DNA from: Myxococcota bacterium
Lineage (GTDB): Bacteria > Myxococcota_A > Bradymonadia > UBA7976 > UBA1532
Assembly: GCA_963169045.1 (NCBI GenBank)
Contig: CAUJDF010000103.1
Span: 1-64,000 of the forward strand
Reading direction: 5' to 3'
Length of the DNA: 64,000 nucleotides
In this document: positions 7,904 to 16,653 of the stretch, in pieces
How the letters are laid out: the number at the start of each line of letters is the position of its first letter
How positions within the stretch are numbered: position 1 is the stretch's first letter
Made by a program: the position numbers and the translations under genes
Notes under the pieces: generated by a model
What the model was told of the DNA's origin: nothing
Databases searched by the model: none
Seen by the model: the letters and a program-made list of their open reading frames with translations, nothing else

Positions 7904-10134
7904 AGAGCGCCGTCACCTCGTACAACGCGCTGTTCTCGCAGCGCCGGCCGGACGTGCCCGCCGTCGATCGCATCGAGATCCCGCTCCTGCAGCGCGACTA
8001 CGCGCAGGGCCGCCAGGACGCCAACGTTGCGCGCATCCGCGCGGACTTCCTCGACGTGCTTTGTGGCGCGGTCGCCGGCGGGCCGCGCGTCTCGCTCGAC
8101 TTCGTGTACGGCGATGTCGACGCCGCGGGCACGCTCCGTCCGCTCGACGGCCAGCAGCGCCTGACGACGCTCTTCCTGCTGCACTGGTACCTGGCGTTCC
8201 GCGCCGGCCGCATGGACGAGGAGCAGGGCTGGAAGCGGTTCAGCTATGCCACGCGCCCCAGCGCGCGCCTGTTCTGCGAGCGGCTGCCGACGTGCCCGCC
8301 CCCGCCCGACGAGCCGCAGGTCGCCGTCTGGATCCGCGACCAGCCGTGGTATCTGCACACATGGCGCCACGACCCGACCATCCAGTCGATGCTCGTGATG
8401 ATCGATGCCATCGACGAGCGCCTGCGCGGCGTCGATCCGCTCGCCGCGTGGAAGCGGCTCGTCGACCCGCGCGCGCCCGCCATCGAGTTTCATCTGTTGC
8501 CGGTCGAGGGCCTCGGGTTGACCCAGGACCTCTACATCAAGATGAACGCCCGCGGGAAACCGCTGACGTCCTTCGAGAACTTCAAGGCGCGGTTCGAGCA
8601 GACGCTCGAGGCGTGGTGTCCGCAGGCGCGCGTGGACGAGCTCGGCCGCAAGTTCGACGTGGAGTGGTCGAGCGTCCTGTGGCCCTACAAGGGCGACGAC
8701 AATATCATCGACGACGAGTGCCTGCGCTACTTCCACTTCGTCGCGTCGGTCTGCGCGTGGCGGGCGGGCCGCCAGCCGGCGGGCGAGATTGGCAGGCTCG
8801 CCGACGACGTGTTCCGCGAGCGGAATCCGGACGCCCTCGACTTCTTGTTCCATGCCTTCGACACATGGGTCGACACCGACATCGCGAAGGCATTCGCCGG
8901 CTGGTTCACCGCCGGTCCGTCGCCCGACGAGACGCGCCGCGTCGTGCTCTTCTCGCGGCGGGCCGACGTCGACCTCTTCGGCGCGTGCTGCCGCCACTTC
9001 GGCAAGCCGCAGGAGTTCACCGGCGGGCAGACCTTGCTGCTGTACGCCGTGCTCGTGCATCGCCGGGAGGCGACGGACGACTTCGCCCGGCGCCTGCGCG
9101 TGCTGCGGAACCTGGTCGAGGCCAGCAGCAGCGAGATCCGCGCCGAAGCCATGCCCGCGCTCCTCGACGACGTGGAACGGCTGGTGAAGGACGGCGCGCT
9201 CGCGGACGTGAAGGCGTTCAACCGCGCCCAGGTGGCCGACGAGCAGCGCAAAGCCGTGTTCCTCGACGCACGGCCGGACCTCGAGGAAACGCTCTGGCGG
9301 CTCGAGGACCACGACCTGCTCCGCGGCAACCTCGCCGCGTTCGAGCTCGACGGCGCGGTGTTCGCGCGGCGCGCCGCGGCGTTCCACCGCGTCTTCGCCG
9401 ACGAACACGCGCTCCGCCCGCTCACCGGCGCGCTGCTCGCGTGCGGCGACTACGCGCGGCGCCTGAACCGCCGCTTCACGCAGTTCGGCTCGGGCCGCAA
9501 CCGCGAACCGTGGCGCGATCTGTTCACGGGCGCCGGGCGGGCCCAACTGGCGGCGACGCGCGACGCGCTCGGGCGCCTGCTCGACGAGATATCGGGCGCG
9601 CAAGGCAGCGTCGTCGACGCGCTCGAAGGCATCCGCGAGGCATGGGTGGACTCGGTCGTCGCCAGCAACGGGCTCGACTGGCGGTGGTACTTCGCGCGAT
9701 ATGCGTGCATGCGCCAGGGCCGCTCCGGGCTCTATGTCGGCGAGCACGGCGAGCTGGGCTACGGCGTCTGTATGCTCGACAAGATCAGGATGAGCAGCGA
9801 TTACGGCGATCCCTATCTGCTCGCGGTGTGGAAGGAGAGCGGCGTCGGGCAGGCCGTCGTCAACCGCAAGTTCACCGGCTACGAGGACAAGCCGCGGTGG
9901 ATGGAGCTCGCGAAGAGCGGCGCGGCCCTGCGCTGCGTCGACGAAGGCATCGCTATCCGGCCGCCGCTGCAGTCCTTCGCCGCCTTCGCGCACGTCTGCG
10001 CGACCCACGGCGTCGGCCCCGACCACGTGCTGCGCGTGCCGCAGATCGCGCGCGACGGGCGCCTGCTCGACACGCAGGACCGTGTCCAGCTCGGCGCCGT
10101 GCTGCTGCGCGACCTGGTGGCCGCAGGTCTGTAA
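7900..10134 (+). CDS. DUF262 protein, second of pair, nuclease motif not seen
   Basis: A 744-residue protein starting at an ATG that overlaps the stop of the preceding DUF262 gene. The DUF262 core is clear: IPLLQRDYAQGR at 28-39 and DGQQRLTTLFLLHWY at 83-97. A conserved segment LYIKMNARGKPLTSFENFK, found in many DUF262 proteins, is also present. The remaining 500 residues are mostly helical, and no DUF1524-type HIxxQN or other HNH motif was found. It may be a sensor or scaffold whose nuclease is supplied by the first gene. The coupled arrangement suggests a fixed-ratio two-protein system. Convergent with pyruvate kinase, with about 150 bases between the stops and no convincing terminator. Confidence 0.82.
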   Translation: MKSAVTSYNALFSQRRPDVPAVDRIEIPLLQRDYAQGRQDANVARIRADFLDVLCGAVAGGPRVSLDFVYGDVDAAGTLRPLDGQQRLTTLFLLHWYLAFRAGRMDEEQGWKRFSYATRPSARLFCERLPTCPPPPDEPQVAVWIRDQPWYLHTWRHDPTIQSMLVMIDAIDERLRGVDPLAAWKRLVDPRAPAIEFHLLPVEGLGLTQDLYIKMNARGKPLTSFENFKARFEQTLEAWCPQARVDELGRKFDVEWSSVLWPYKGDDNIIDDECLRYFHFVASVCAWRAGRQPAGEIGRLADDVFRERNPDALDFLFHAFDTWVDTDIAKAFAGWFTAGPSPDETRRVVLFSRRADVDLFGACCRHFGKPQEFTGGQTLLLYAVLVHRREATDDFARRLRVLRNLVEASSSEIRAEAMPALLDDVERLVKDGALADVKAFNRAQVADEQRKAVFLDARPDLEETLWRLEDHDLLRGNLAAFELDGAVFARRAAAFHRVFADEHALRPLTGALLACGDYARRLNRRFTQFGSGRNREPWRDLFTGAGRAQLAATRDALGRLLDEISGAQGSVVDALEGIREAWVDSVVASNGLDWRWYFARYACMRQGRSGLYVGEHGELGYGVCMLDKIRMSSDYGDPYLLAVWKESGVGQAVVNRKFTGYEDKPRWMELAKSGAALRCVDEGIAIRPPLQSFAAFAHVCATHGVGPDHVLRVPQIARDGRLLDTQDRVQLGAVLLRDLVAAGL

Positions 10135-10283
10135 GACGCGCCGTTCGACTGGAAGGCTATCCGCTCGAGGCGGTGGCGTCCCACGATGCGGCGCCGCAGT
10201 CGCGATGTAGAGGTGCTGCCACCGACAGACGCGAACGCCAGCGACGCTTGCGGGCCCCACGTGGCGCGCCGGCGCCGCGGGGG

Positions 10284-11729
10284 TCAGGCGGTGAGGATCG
10301 ACACGGTGGGTCGCGACGCGCCCGGCTCGCCACTGGCATCCCACACGAGCAGCACCGGCTCCCCCGGGTTCGCGAGGCCCATCCGGCGCGCCACAGCCAC
10401 CGCGTCGTCGGGCTTGGCGTCGGGCAGGCGCTCGGGCACCACGCCCCATAGCAGGTTGAGGCGGCGGCACATCGCTTCGTCGCCCGAGAGCGCGACGACG
10501 GGGGCGGCGGGGCGCGCCGCCGACACGAGGCGCGCGGTCGTGCCGCTGCGCGTGAGCACGACCACCGCGCGCACGCCGAGGTCGCCGGAGAGCAGCGAGG
10601 TGGCGCGCGACAGCGCGACGGAGGGCGGCAGCACCCCGTGCAGGTGCGGCGCGTCGGCGACGTGGCCGTGCTGGCCGCGCTGCCACTGGTAGCCCTCGAC
10701 GAGGCGCAGGACGCGGTCCATCGTGGCCACCGACTCCGCCGGGAACCGCCCCGACGCCGTCTCCGCCGAGAGCATCACCGCGTCGGTGTGCGACAGCGCG
10801 GCCCAGGCCACGTCGGACACCTCGGCCCGCGTCGGCCGCGCGTTCTCGACCATCGACTCGAGCATCTGCGTCGCCACGATCACCGGCTTGTGCATCGCGA
10901 TGGCGCGCCGCACGAGCTCCTGCTGCACGATGGGCACGACCTCGGGCGGCATCTCCACGCCGAGGTCGCCGCGCGCGACCATGATCCCGTCGACCACGTC
11001 GAGGATGGGCCCGATCTCGTCGAGCGCCTCGGGCTTCTCGATCTTGGCGATGATGCCGAGGCGGTCCGCGGCCGGGCCGAGGTGCTCGCGCAGCTCGACC
11101 ACATCGGCGGCGCGGCGCACGAACGAGAGCGCCATGTAGTCGACGCCGCGCGCGGCGGCGAACGTGGCGTCGGCGCGGTCCTTGGCGGTGAGCGAGGGGG
11201 CGGAGACGGCGACGCCGGGCAGGTTCATGCCCTTCTTGTCGGTGAGGCGGCCGCCCTGGACCACGGTACAGCGCACCTCCTCGCCGGCCGATGACTCGAC
11301 GCGCAGCTCGAGCTTGCCGTCGTCGAGCAGGATGCGGTCGCCGGCGCGCACGTCCCGCGCGAGCTCGGCGTACTGCGACGGGATGAGGCCGGGGCCGCCG
11401 AGCACGTCGGCGCACGTGACGGTGAGGCGTTCGCCGACGCACAGGTCGACGCCCCCACCCTCGAACGTGCCGACGCGGATCTTCGGGCCACTGAGATCGG
11501 CGAGCACGGCGATGTGCGCATGGAACCTCGCGCTCGCGCGCCGCACGCGCTCGAGGTTGGCGGCGTGGGCCTCGTGCGTGCCGTGCGAGAAGTTGAGGCG
11601 GAAGACGTTCACGCCCGCCTGGACGAGCGCCTCGATCATCGCGTCGGACGAGCTGGCCGGTCCCAGCGTGGCGACGATCTTGGTGCGCCGACGCCGCAGC
11701 GCCACGTGCGAGATGTCGAGGCTCCTCAT
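10284..11729 (-). CDS. pyk: Pyruvate kinase
   Basis: A 481-residue glycolytic enzyme that converts phosphoenolpyruvate and ADP to pyruvate and ATP in the cytosol. It has the N-terminal RTKIVATLGPAS, the NFSHG substrate loop, and the family signature GIIAKIEKPEALDEI with the catalytic Lys. MVARGDLGVEMP supplies metal and effector contacts. The C-terminal allosteric domain is complete (VVVLTRSGTTARLVS). The ATG at 11729 is preceded by GGAGG at a seven-base spacing and overlaps the stop of the lipase-maturation-factor gene (ATGA). It is the last gene of a minus-strand run with no obvious metabolic link to its neighbours. Confidence 0.97.
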   Translation of the reverse strand: MRSLDISHVALRRRRTKIVATLGPASSSDAMIEALVQAGVNVFRLNFSHGTHEAHAANLERVRRASARFHAHIAVLADLSGPKIRVGTFEGGGVDLCVGERLTVTCADVLGGPGLIPSQYAELARDVRAGDRILLDDGKLELRVESSAGEEVRCTVVQGGRLTDKKGMNLPGVAVSAPSLTAKDRADATFAAARGVDYMALSFVRRAADVVELREHLGPAADRLGIIAKIEKPEALDEIGPILDVVDGIMVARGDLGVEMPPEVVPIVQQELVRRAIAMHKPVIVATQMLESMVENARPTRAEVSDVAWAALSHTDAVMLSAETASGRFPAESVATMDRVLRLVEGYQWQRGQHGHVADAPHLHGVLPPSVALSRATSLLSGDLGVRAVVVLTRSGTTARLVSAARPAAPVVALSGDEAMCRRLNLLWGVVPERLPDAKPDDAVAVARRMGLANPGEPVLLVWDASGEPGASRPTVSILTA

Positions 11730-13336
11730 CGCAGATCCTCCAGGCCGACCGCGGGACAGAACGGCGCCGCCTCGGTCACCTTCCACCAGTGGCCCGAGGC
11801 CGCCCGCTCCTCGGGCGTGGTGAACGTATACTGTTGCAGCCGCGCCCGCACCTGCTTCGGCGGCGCCTCGGGGAAGGGATTCTCGTCGAGCAGACCGAGC
11901 ACCGCCGGCTCGTTCTCGAGCAGGCGCCGCGCGAAGCCGGCGAACCAGGGCGTCCGCCGGCAATCGCGCGCCAGGCCGGCGAACCACAGCTGCCAATCGA
12001 GGCGTGGCATATGGGTCAGCGCGGGCGATGGCATCTGGTCCGGCGCCACGGGCTTGTAGGCGAACACATAGGGCTGCCAGGTGGCACCGTCGGCGGTGCC
12101 TTCTACGATGACCTCGGCGCGGTCGGTGGTCATGCGGGCGAACAGTCCGTACCCGTTGAGGCTGGCGAACGGGCCGAGGGCGCGGAAGACGGCCGTGCGC
12201 GCCTTCGCGAGGTCTTCGTTTGGGGGGGCGAGCGTCGACATGCGCAGCAGCGAGAGCGGCGCCCAGAGCGCGAGGAAGACGGCGGCGGGGATGGGCGACT
12301 CGCGGCGCACCTCGGCCGGCGCCCATCGCTTCAGCAGCGCGTCGTCGAGCAGCGTCACGCACAGCGCGAACGACAACAGATGGAAGAAGCCATAGCTGCC
12401 GGTGGTCGCCATCGTCAGCAGCAGCCCGGTGAAGAGCACGAAGGCGCCGAAGCGCGATGCGTCGTGGGCCCGCTGCGACTCGGGCAGCCAGCGCCCGACG
12501 ATGCGCTCGTCGAGCAGCAGCGCCAGCAGCGCGAGGAACACCGTCGTGCCCACCCCCGGCCAGCCGCCGGCCAGCCATGTCGCGAAGGCCGCCACGACCA
12601 CGAACACCAGCATCCGCCAGCGCCGCGGGTTCAGGAAGATCAGGAACGGCGCCACGACCTCGATGGTGACGCTCGCCGACGTCGACAGGCGATGGAACCA
12701 CGCCGGCATCTGCTGCACGTACCACGCGGAGGCCACGGGCAGCGGCTGCGTCCAGTAGTGGAAGTCGAGCGCCATCAGGTCCCGCCACTCGCCGGGGTGG
12801 TTCACCTTCACCACGCCCGAAGAGAACATGAGCTTGAACAGCAGCAGGCGCGGCAGCCACATCGCCATCGCCGAGGGCGCGCTCGCCATGCGCGGCCGCA
12901 GGCCCCACGGCGCCACGAACACCGCCAGCAGCGTCGTCTCGAGCAGGAGCGCGTCCCACTGGTAGCCGAAGAAGACATCGCCGATCGTCACGAGCGACAG
13001 ATAGAGCGCCCACAACGCGACGAGCAGCACGACGGGCGCGAAGCCGAGGAGCAGCAGCGCGCCGAGGACGACGCCCGCCCCGCAGAGGACGTGGAGCGCC
13101 GTGTCCCCCGCCCCGAGCCACGCCAGCGTCGGCACCTTCCACCACGGCAGCGCCTCGCCGCGCTGCGCGAAGTGGTCGCGCACCTGCGCCACGAAGTCGG
13201 CGGCGGGCGCGATGCCGCGCTCGCCTACGAGCCCGTGCACCTGCACCCACAGGGATCCGAACGCGGAGAGGTGCGTCAGCGCGAGCAGGCGCAGGAAGAG
13301 CCACCGCGCGACCACCGACCGACCGACCAACGTCAT
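11726..13336 (-). CDS. Lipase maturation factor family membrane protein
   Basis: A 536-residue polytopic membrane protein of the LMF family, which in animals is needed for folding of secreted lipases; bacterial members are uncharacterised. Hydrophobic segments occupy roughly the first 330 residues. They include WVQVHGLVGERGIAP near the start, FFGYQWDALLLETTLLAVFVAPWG and LPRLLLFKLMFSSGVVKVN. All are typical LMF blocks. The C-terminal soluble domain has LTHMPRLDWQLWFAGL. The ATG at 13336 is preferred because it lies seven bases after the upstream stop with GAGG ahead of it; an ATG at 13363 would overlap the upstream gene. Its stop overlaps the pyruvate kinase ATG. Confidence 0.9.
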   Translation of the reverse strand: MTLVGRSVVARWLFLRLLALTHLSAFGSLWVQVHGLVGERGIAPAADFVAQVRDHFAQRGEALPWWKVPTLAWLGAGDTALHVLCGAGVVLGALLLLGFAPVVLLVALWALYLSLVTIGDVFFGYQWDALLLETTLLAVFVAPWGLRPRMASAPSAMAMWLPRLLLFKLMFSSGVVKVNHPGEWRDLMALDFHYWTQPLPVASAWYVQQMPAWFHRLSTSASVTIEVVAPFLIFLNPRRWRMLVFVVVAAFATWLAGGWPGVGTTVFLALLALLLDERIVGRWLPESQRAHDASRFGAFVLFTGLLLTMATTGSYGFFHLLSFALCVTLLDDALLKRWAPAEVRRESPIPAAVFLALWAPLSLLRMSTLAPPNEDLAKARTAVFRALGPFASLNGYGLFARMTTDRAEVIVEGTADGATWQPYVFAYKPVAPDQMPSPALTHMPRLDWQLWFAGLARDCRRTPWFAGFARRLLENEPAVLGLLDENPFPEAPPKQVRARLQQYTFTTPEERAASGHWWKVTEAAPFCPAVGLEDLR

Positions 13337-13343
13337 CGGCGCC

Positions 13344-14378
13344 TCACTTCGCGGGCGTGGCATCCGGCGCGGCCCTGAAGACGAACGGGTAGGTCACCGC
13401 GACCATCCCGCCGCCCCTGGGCGCCGGAAAACGCCACTTCGCGATCGCGTCCGTCATGCAGCGGGCCAGCTCGACGTCCCGGATCTCCGAGGAGAGGACG
13501 TCGGTCGCGATCACCCGGCCGTCGCTCGCGACCACGAACCGCGCCACGACCTTCCCGGCGGCCTCCGGGCGCCGGACGAGGGCTGCCTCGTAGCAGCCCG
13601 CGTGCTCGCGACCGTGCCGCCTGATGACGCGGCGGATGATCTCGCGGTCGAGGGCGCCCGGCACGTCGACCGCGTGGGTGCCGGGCGCGCGCGGGCCGCG
13701 GAAGAAGACAGCGTCGGGCGAGAGGCGGAGCGTGGGCCTCCCGAGGCCGCGGGCGTGCAGGCTGCGGACGACGGCGACGAGCGTCCGCTGGTCCACCGCA
13801 TCGTCGACGGCGAGGACGACGCCGCGCCGCGGGACGTCGGGGCGCTCGCTCGCGAGGCGCGCGAGCGCCGCGTCCCACCGCGCGACCGCGTCGTCGGACG
13901 CGACGACGATGCGGCCCGTCGGCCCGAAGGTCGCCTCGATCGATCCCGGCGCGAGCGTCACGCGCATCGCCTCCGCCGCGGCGGGCTCGACGCCCGCCGT
14001 CGACACCGAGACGACCGCAGGCGGCGTCCCGTCCGGCTGCAGTCGGAAGACGCGGAGGTCCGCGAGCGCGCCGGTGTGCAGCAGCAGCTTCAGCGTCCCG
14101 AAGGGCGCGTCCGCGGGCGCGACGAGCGTGGCCGTGTCCGTGGACTCGCCCGTGAGCCGGCTCCACAGCGGCGCCAGCTTCCAGTCGGGATACTCGGCTT
14201 CGGTGGCGTCGCTGGCCGGCATCACGACATCGCTCCCGACCGCGACGCTCTCCGCCGTGAGGGTGATCGTGGGCGGGGCGGCGCCGCCGGGCGCGGCGCG
14301 ACCGCGCCCGGCGGCGCAGGGCAGCAGCAGCAGCGAGAGCGCGAGGACGCGGTGGACGGAGCGGGGAGCGTTCGCCAT
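13344..14378 (-). CDS. AgmX/PglI C-terminal domain exported protein
   Basis: A 344-residue protein with a probable Sec signal (MANAPRSVHRVLALSLLLL then PCAAGRGRA). The middle part is beta-rich and unassigned. It contains a block resembling the ExbD/TolR periplasmic fold (GVVLAVDDAVDQRTLVAVVRSL), which often sits before this tail. The last 100 residues match the AgmX/PglI C-terminal domain of myxobacteria: HAGCYEAALVRRP, GKVVARFVVASDGRV, LARCMTDAIAKWRFP and the final TYPFVF, a TonB-like layout. Family members are linked to gliding or envelope functions, but this one is not tied to a motility locus. Start at ATG 14378; ATGs at 14387 and 14414 are alternatives. First gene of the minus-strand run to lipase maturation factor and pyruvate kinase. 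Confidence 0.75.
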   Translation of the reverse strand: MANAPRSVHRVLALSLLLLPCAAGRGRAAPGGAAPPTITLTAESVAVGSDVVMPASDATEAEYPDWKLAPLWSRLTGESTDTATLVAPADAPFGTLKLLLHTGALADLRVFRLQPDGTPPAVVSVSTAGVEPAAAEAMRVTLAPGSIEATFGPTGRIVVASDDAVARWDAALARLASERPDVPRRGVVLAVDDAVDQRTLVAVVRSLHARGLGRPTLRLSPDAVFFRGPRAPGTHAVDVPGALDREIIRRVIRRHGREHAGCYEAALVRRPEAAGKVVARFVVASDGRVIATDVLSSEIRDVELARCMTDAIAKWRFPAPRGGGMVAVTYPFVFRAAPDATPAK

Positions 14379-14464
14379 GCGGGGCATCTTCGGACGCGTC
14401 CTGCGGCGTCGCAATCCCCACCACCTGACGAGTCACGACGACGAAAGCGGTGACCGTCGCCCCG

Positions 14465-16378
14465 TCAGGGCGCGCCGCAGTCGTCCATGCAGGCGGCGAG
14501 GGCCTGGTTCGCGGCCGCGATGCAGTCCCGCGGGTTGCCGCCGCGCCGGAGGCAGGCCTGCCCGGCGGCGTCCGCGGCGGGCCGACACTCGGCTTCGCAG
14601 TCCGGGGGGACGATGGCTTGCGGCAGGAGGCGCCGCATCAGGCCGTCGGGCATGCCTTCGGTCTCGAGGTAGAGGACGGGACCCTCGGCCTCCACCGTGA
14701 AGAACAGCTGGGCGGCGATCCCGCCGGGGACGTCGCCGAGGGGGAAGAAGGCGATCACGTCCTCCGCGGCGGCGGCGTCGGGCGTCTGCGCAAAGCCGAT
14801 GGCCTGCTCCGGACTGGCCACGACCTGGGCGAGGACGGCGCCGCCGAGGGCGAGGCCGTCGACGTTCAGGCGCTGGATGCCGTTCGCGCCGCCGACGGCG
14901 GCCCAGATGGCCGGACGCGAGGCGTCGGCGTTCCAGAGCGTCGCGATGAACCGGCCGACGTCGGGCGCCTGGGGGAACGGCGCCATCTGCAGCGAATAGG
15001 CGCCCGCCGATCCCACGAACGCGAGCGTGCGCAGCACGTCGAACCGCTCGTCGGCGCCGAAGCGGAGGCTCGCGGTCCCGGCGCGGGGCCCGCCCGCCGA
15101 CGTCTCGGCTGTCGTCGGGTCGATCACGCGTCCGCAGAAGGCATGGATCGTGTGCTCGCCCGCGCCCGGGTTCAGCGTGCGGGCGGTGGCGGCGCGCGGA
15201 AACGGCGGGACGGGACGATAGAAGCCGCCGTCGCGCTCGAGCCAGACGTCGATCTCGTCGGCGTCGCACAGGCCGCGGAGGTGGAGGACGTTGCCCGGGC
15301 CCGGCGGACCGGCCATGGGGCCGACGCGCCGGATCGACGGGGCGTCGCCGACGACGAGCACGTCCGGGCCGCTGCCGGCGACGAGCAGGGTGGCCCGTCC
15401 GGCGGCCTCCTCGCTCCCGAAACGGACGCTGTGCCAGCTCTCGGTGACGCCGTCGTTCTCGCGGTCCAGGCCGAGGCGGTACATGCCGGTCGGCAGGTCG
15501 GACGGCTCCGCGAAGGTCCGGGGCGGCGCGGCGTTGGCGACGTTGCGGTACTGACCGGGGGTGGTCCCGTCGATGAAGCGCGCGGCGGGCGTGTCGAGGT
15601 TCACGACCGTGGTCCGCGTGCGGTCGGGCGCGAGGTCGGCGAGCGGCCGGGCGGGGACGAGCAGCGGCTCGCCGCCGTGGCCGAGGAGGAGCGTCGCCGC
15701 GGCGCCGGCGGGCAGGCCGGCGAGCAACGCGCGGCCGGCGGGGGTGCCGTCCGCGGCGGTGACGACGAGCTCCCCGCCGAGCGGGACCGCGACGGCGTCG
15801 CTCTGGGACGACGGGGCGAGGTCGTCGGCCACGAGGCCGCCCGCGAGCGCGATGTCGTAGGCCGTGTCCGCGGAGAGATTGGCGAGGCGGACGCTGACCG
15901 TCGGGCCCGGGTCGCCGCCGCCGGAACCACCGGCACCGCCCGCTCCGCCAGCGCCGCCTTCGCCGCCGGCACCACCGGCACCGCCCGCTCCGCCGGCACC
16001 ACCGGCACCGCCCGCTCCGCCGGCACCGCCCGCACCACCGGAACCGCCCGCTCCGCCGGCACCGCCCGCACCACCGGCACCACCGGCACCGCCCGCACCA
16101 CCGGCACCACCAGCACCACCGGAACCACCGGCACCGCCGGCACCACCGGCACCGCCCGCACCACCGGCGCCGCCTTCGCCGCCTTCGCCACCGGCGCCGC
16201 CTTCGCCGCCGGCGCCGCCTTCGCCACCGGCACCACCGGCACCACCCGCGCCGCCTTCGCCGCCGGCACCACCGGCACCGCCGGCGCCACCGTCACTCCC
16301 CCCGCCGGCATCGCCGCCGCCACCACAGGCCAGGAGAACACCGGCGAGCAGCGCCGCCGTCAGAGCTCCGCATCGCAT
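14465..16378 (-). CDS. Lipoprotein with (GGX)n linker and DUF4397-like domains
   Basis: A 637-residue lipoprotein. The signal LTAALLAGVLLAC gives a lipobox with Cys at 18. Residues about 19-155 are almost pure GGA, GGE and GGS triplets, roughly 40 in a row. This is a flexible collagen-like-spacing linker, though without Pro it should not form a collagen helix. The domain after it starts VRLANLSADTAYDIAL and continues TVVNLDTP, and is consistent with DUF4397-type beta sandwiches often found in extracytoplasmic proteins. A second copy may follow, with an LRFGADERF segment. The C-terminus has six cysteines (CEAEC...C...C...CMDDC). It probably sits on the cell surface or outer membrane; function unknown. 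Confidence 0.8.
   Translation of the reverse strand: MRCGALTAALLAGVLLACGGGGDAGGGSDGGAGGAGGAGGEGGAGGAGGAGGEGGAGGEGGAGGEGGEGGAGGAGGAGGAGGAGGSGGAGGAGGAGGAGGAGGAGGAGGAGGSGGAGGAGGAGGAGGAGGAGGAGGAGGEGGAGGAGGAGGSGGGDPGPTVSVRLANLSADTAYDIALAGGLVADDLAPSSQSDAVAVPLGGELVVTAADGTPAGRALLAGLPAGAAATLLLGHGGEPLLVPARPLADLAPDRTRTTVVNLDTPAARFIDGTTPGQYRNVANAAPPRTFAEPSDLPTGMYRLGLDRENDGVTESWHSVRFGSEEAAGRATLLVAGSGPDVLVVGDAPSIRRVGPMAGPPGPGNVLHLRGLCDADEIDVWLERDGGFYRPVPPFPRAATARTLNPGAGEHTIHAFCGRVIDPTTAETSAGGPRAGTASLRFGADERFDVLRTLAFVGSAGAYSLQMAPFPQAPDVGRFIATLWNADASRPAIWAAVGGANGIQRLNVDGLALGGAVLAQVVASPEQAIGFAQTPDAAAAEDVIAFFPLGDVPGGIAAQLFFTVEAEGPVLYLETEGMPDGLMRRLLPQAIVPPDCEAECRPAADAAGQACLRRGGNPRDCIAAANQALAACMDDCGAP
15914..16314. 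repeat. Low-complexity 9-bp repeat coding (GGX)n
   Basis: A run of GGN-GGN-GCN/GAN/TCN codons inside the lipoprotein gene at 14465-16378. The nine-base unit is repeated about 40 times with Ala, Glu or Ser as the third residue. Such tracts expand and contract by slippage, so length variation between strains is likely. On the opposite strand the same DNA reads as open (PPA)n or (GTT)n-like frames; these are shadows, not genes. Confidence 0.9.
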
Positions 16379-16653
16379 CCCACGCTCCTCGCGCTTCGAT
16401 CTGTGGGACCGACCGTATCGGGGGGGCGTTCTCGCGACATCCTTCGCTCCTCTTACATGCGAGCGCGGGGTCGCAGGGGAGGTTCAGCGCGGGTCGCCGA
16501 TGTCCGGGATGCGGTCGCCGACGTCCTCGTCGACCGCCGAAGCTCGCGGAGGCTCCGCTTCTTGACGAGACACCACTCGCGGCGCGGATCCCCTTCCCTG
16601 TCGCGGGAGAGCGCGTAGACTGCCTCGTCGAGACGGGAGAGGGAGGGGGGTCG

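Noticed and set aside
6224-10134. Horizontal island carrying the DUF262 pair
   Set aside because: Base use looks like the neighbours, and no integrase, tRNA or direct repeats flank it.
10135-10283. Terminator between DUF262 gene and pyruvate kinase
   Set aside because: Some short palindromes (GGCGCCGGCGCC-like) exist but no stem followed by T-run on either strand.
15864-16565. Plus-strand (PPA)n protein opposite the GGX linker
   Set aside because: The complementary reading of the GGX codons; no start context or flanking domain.
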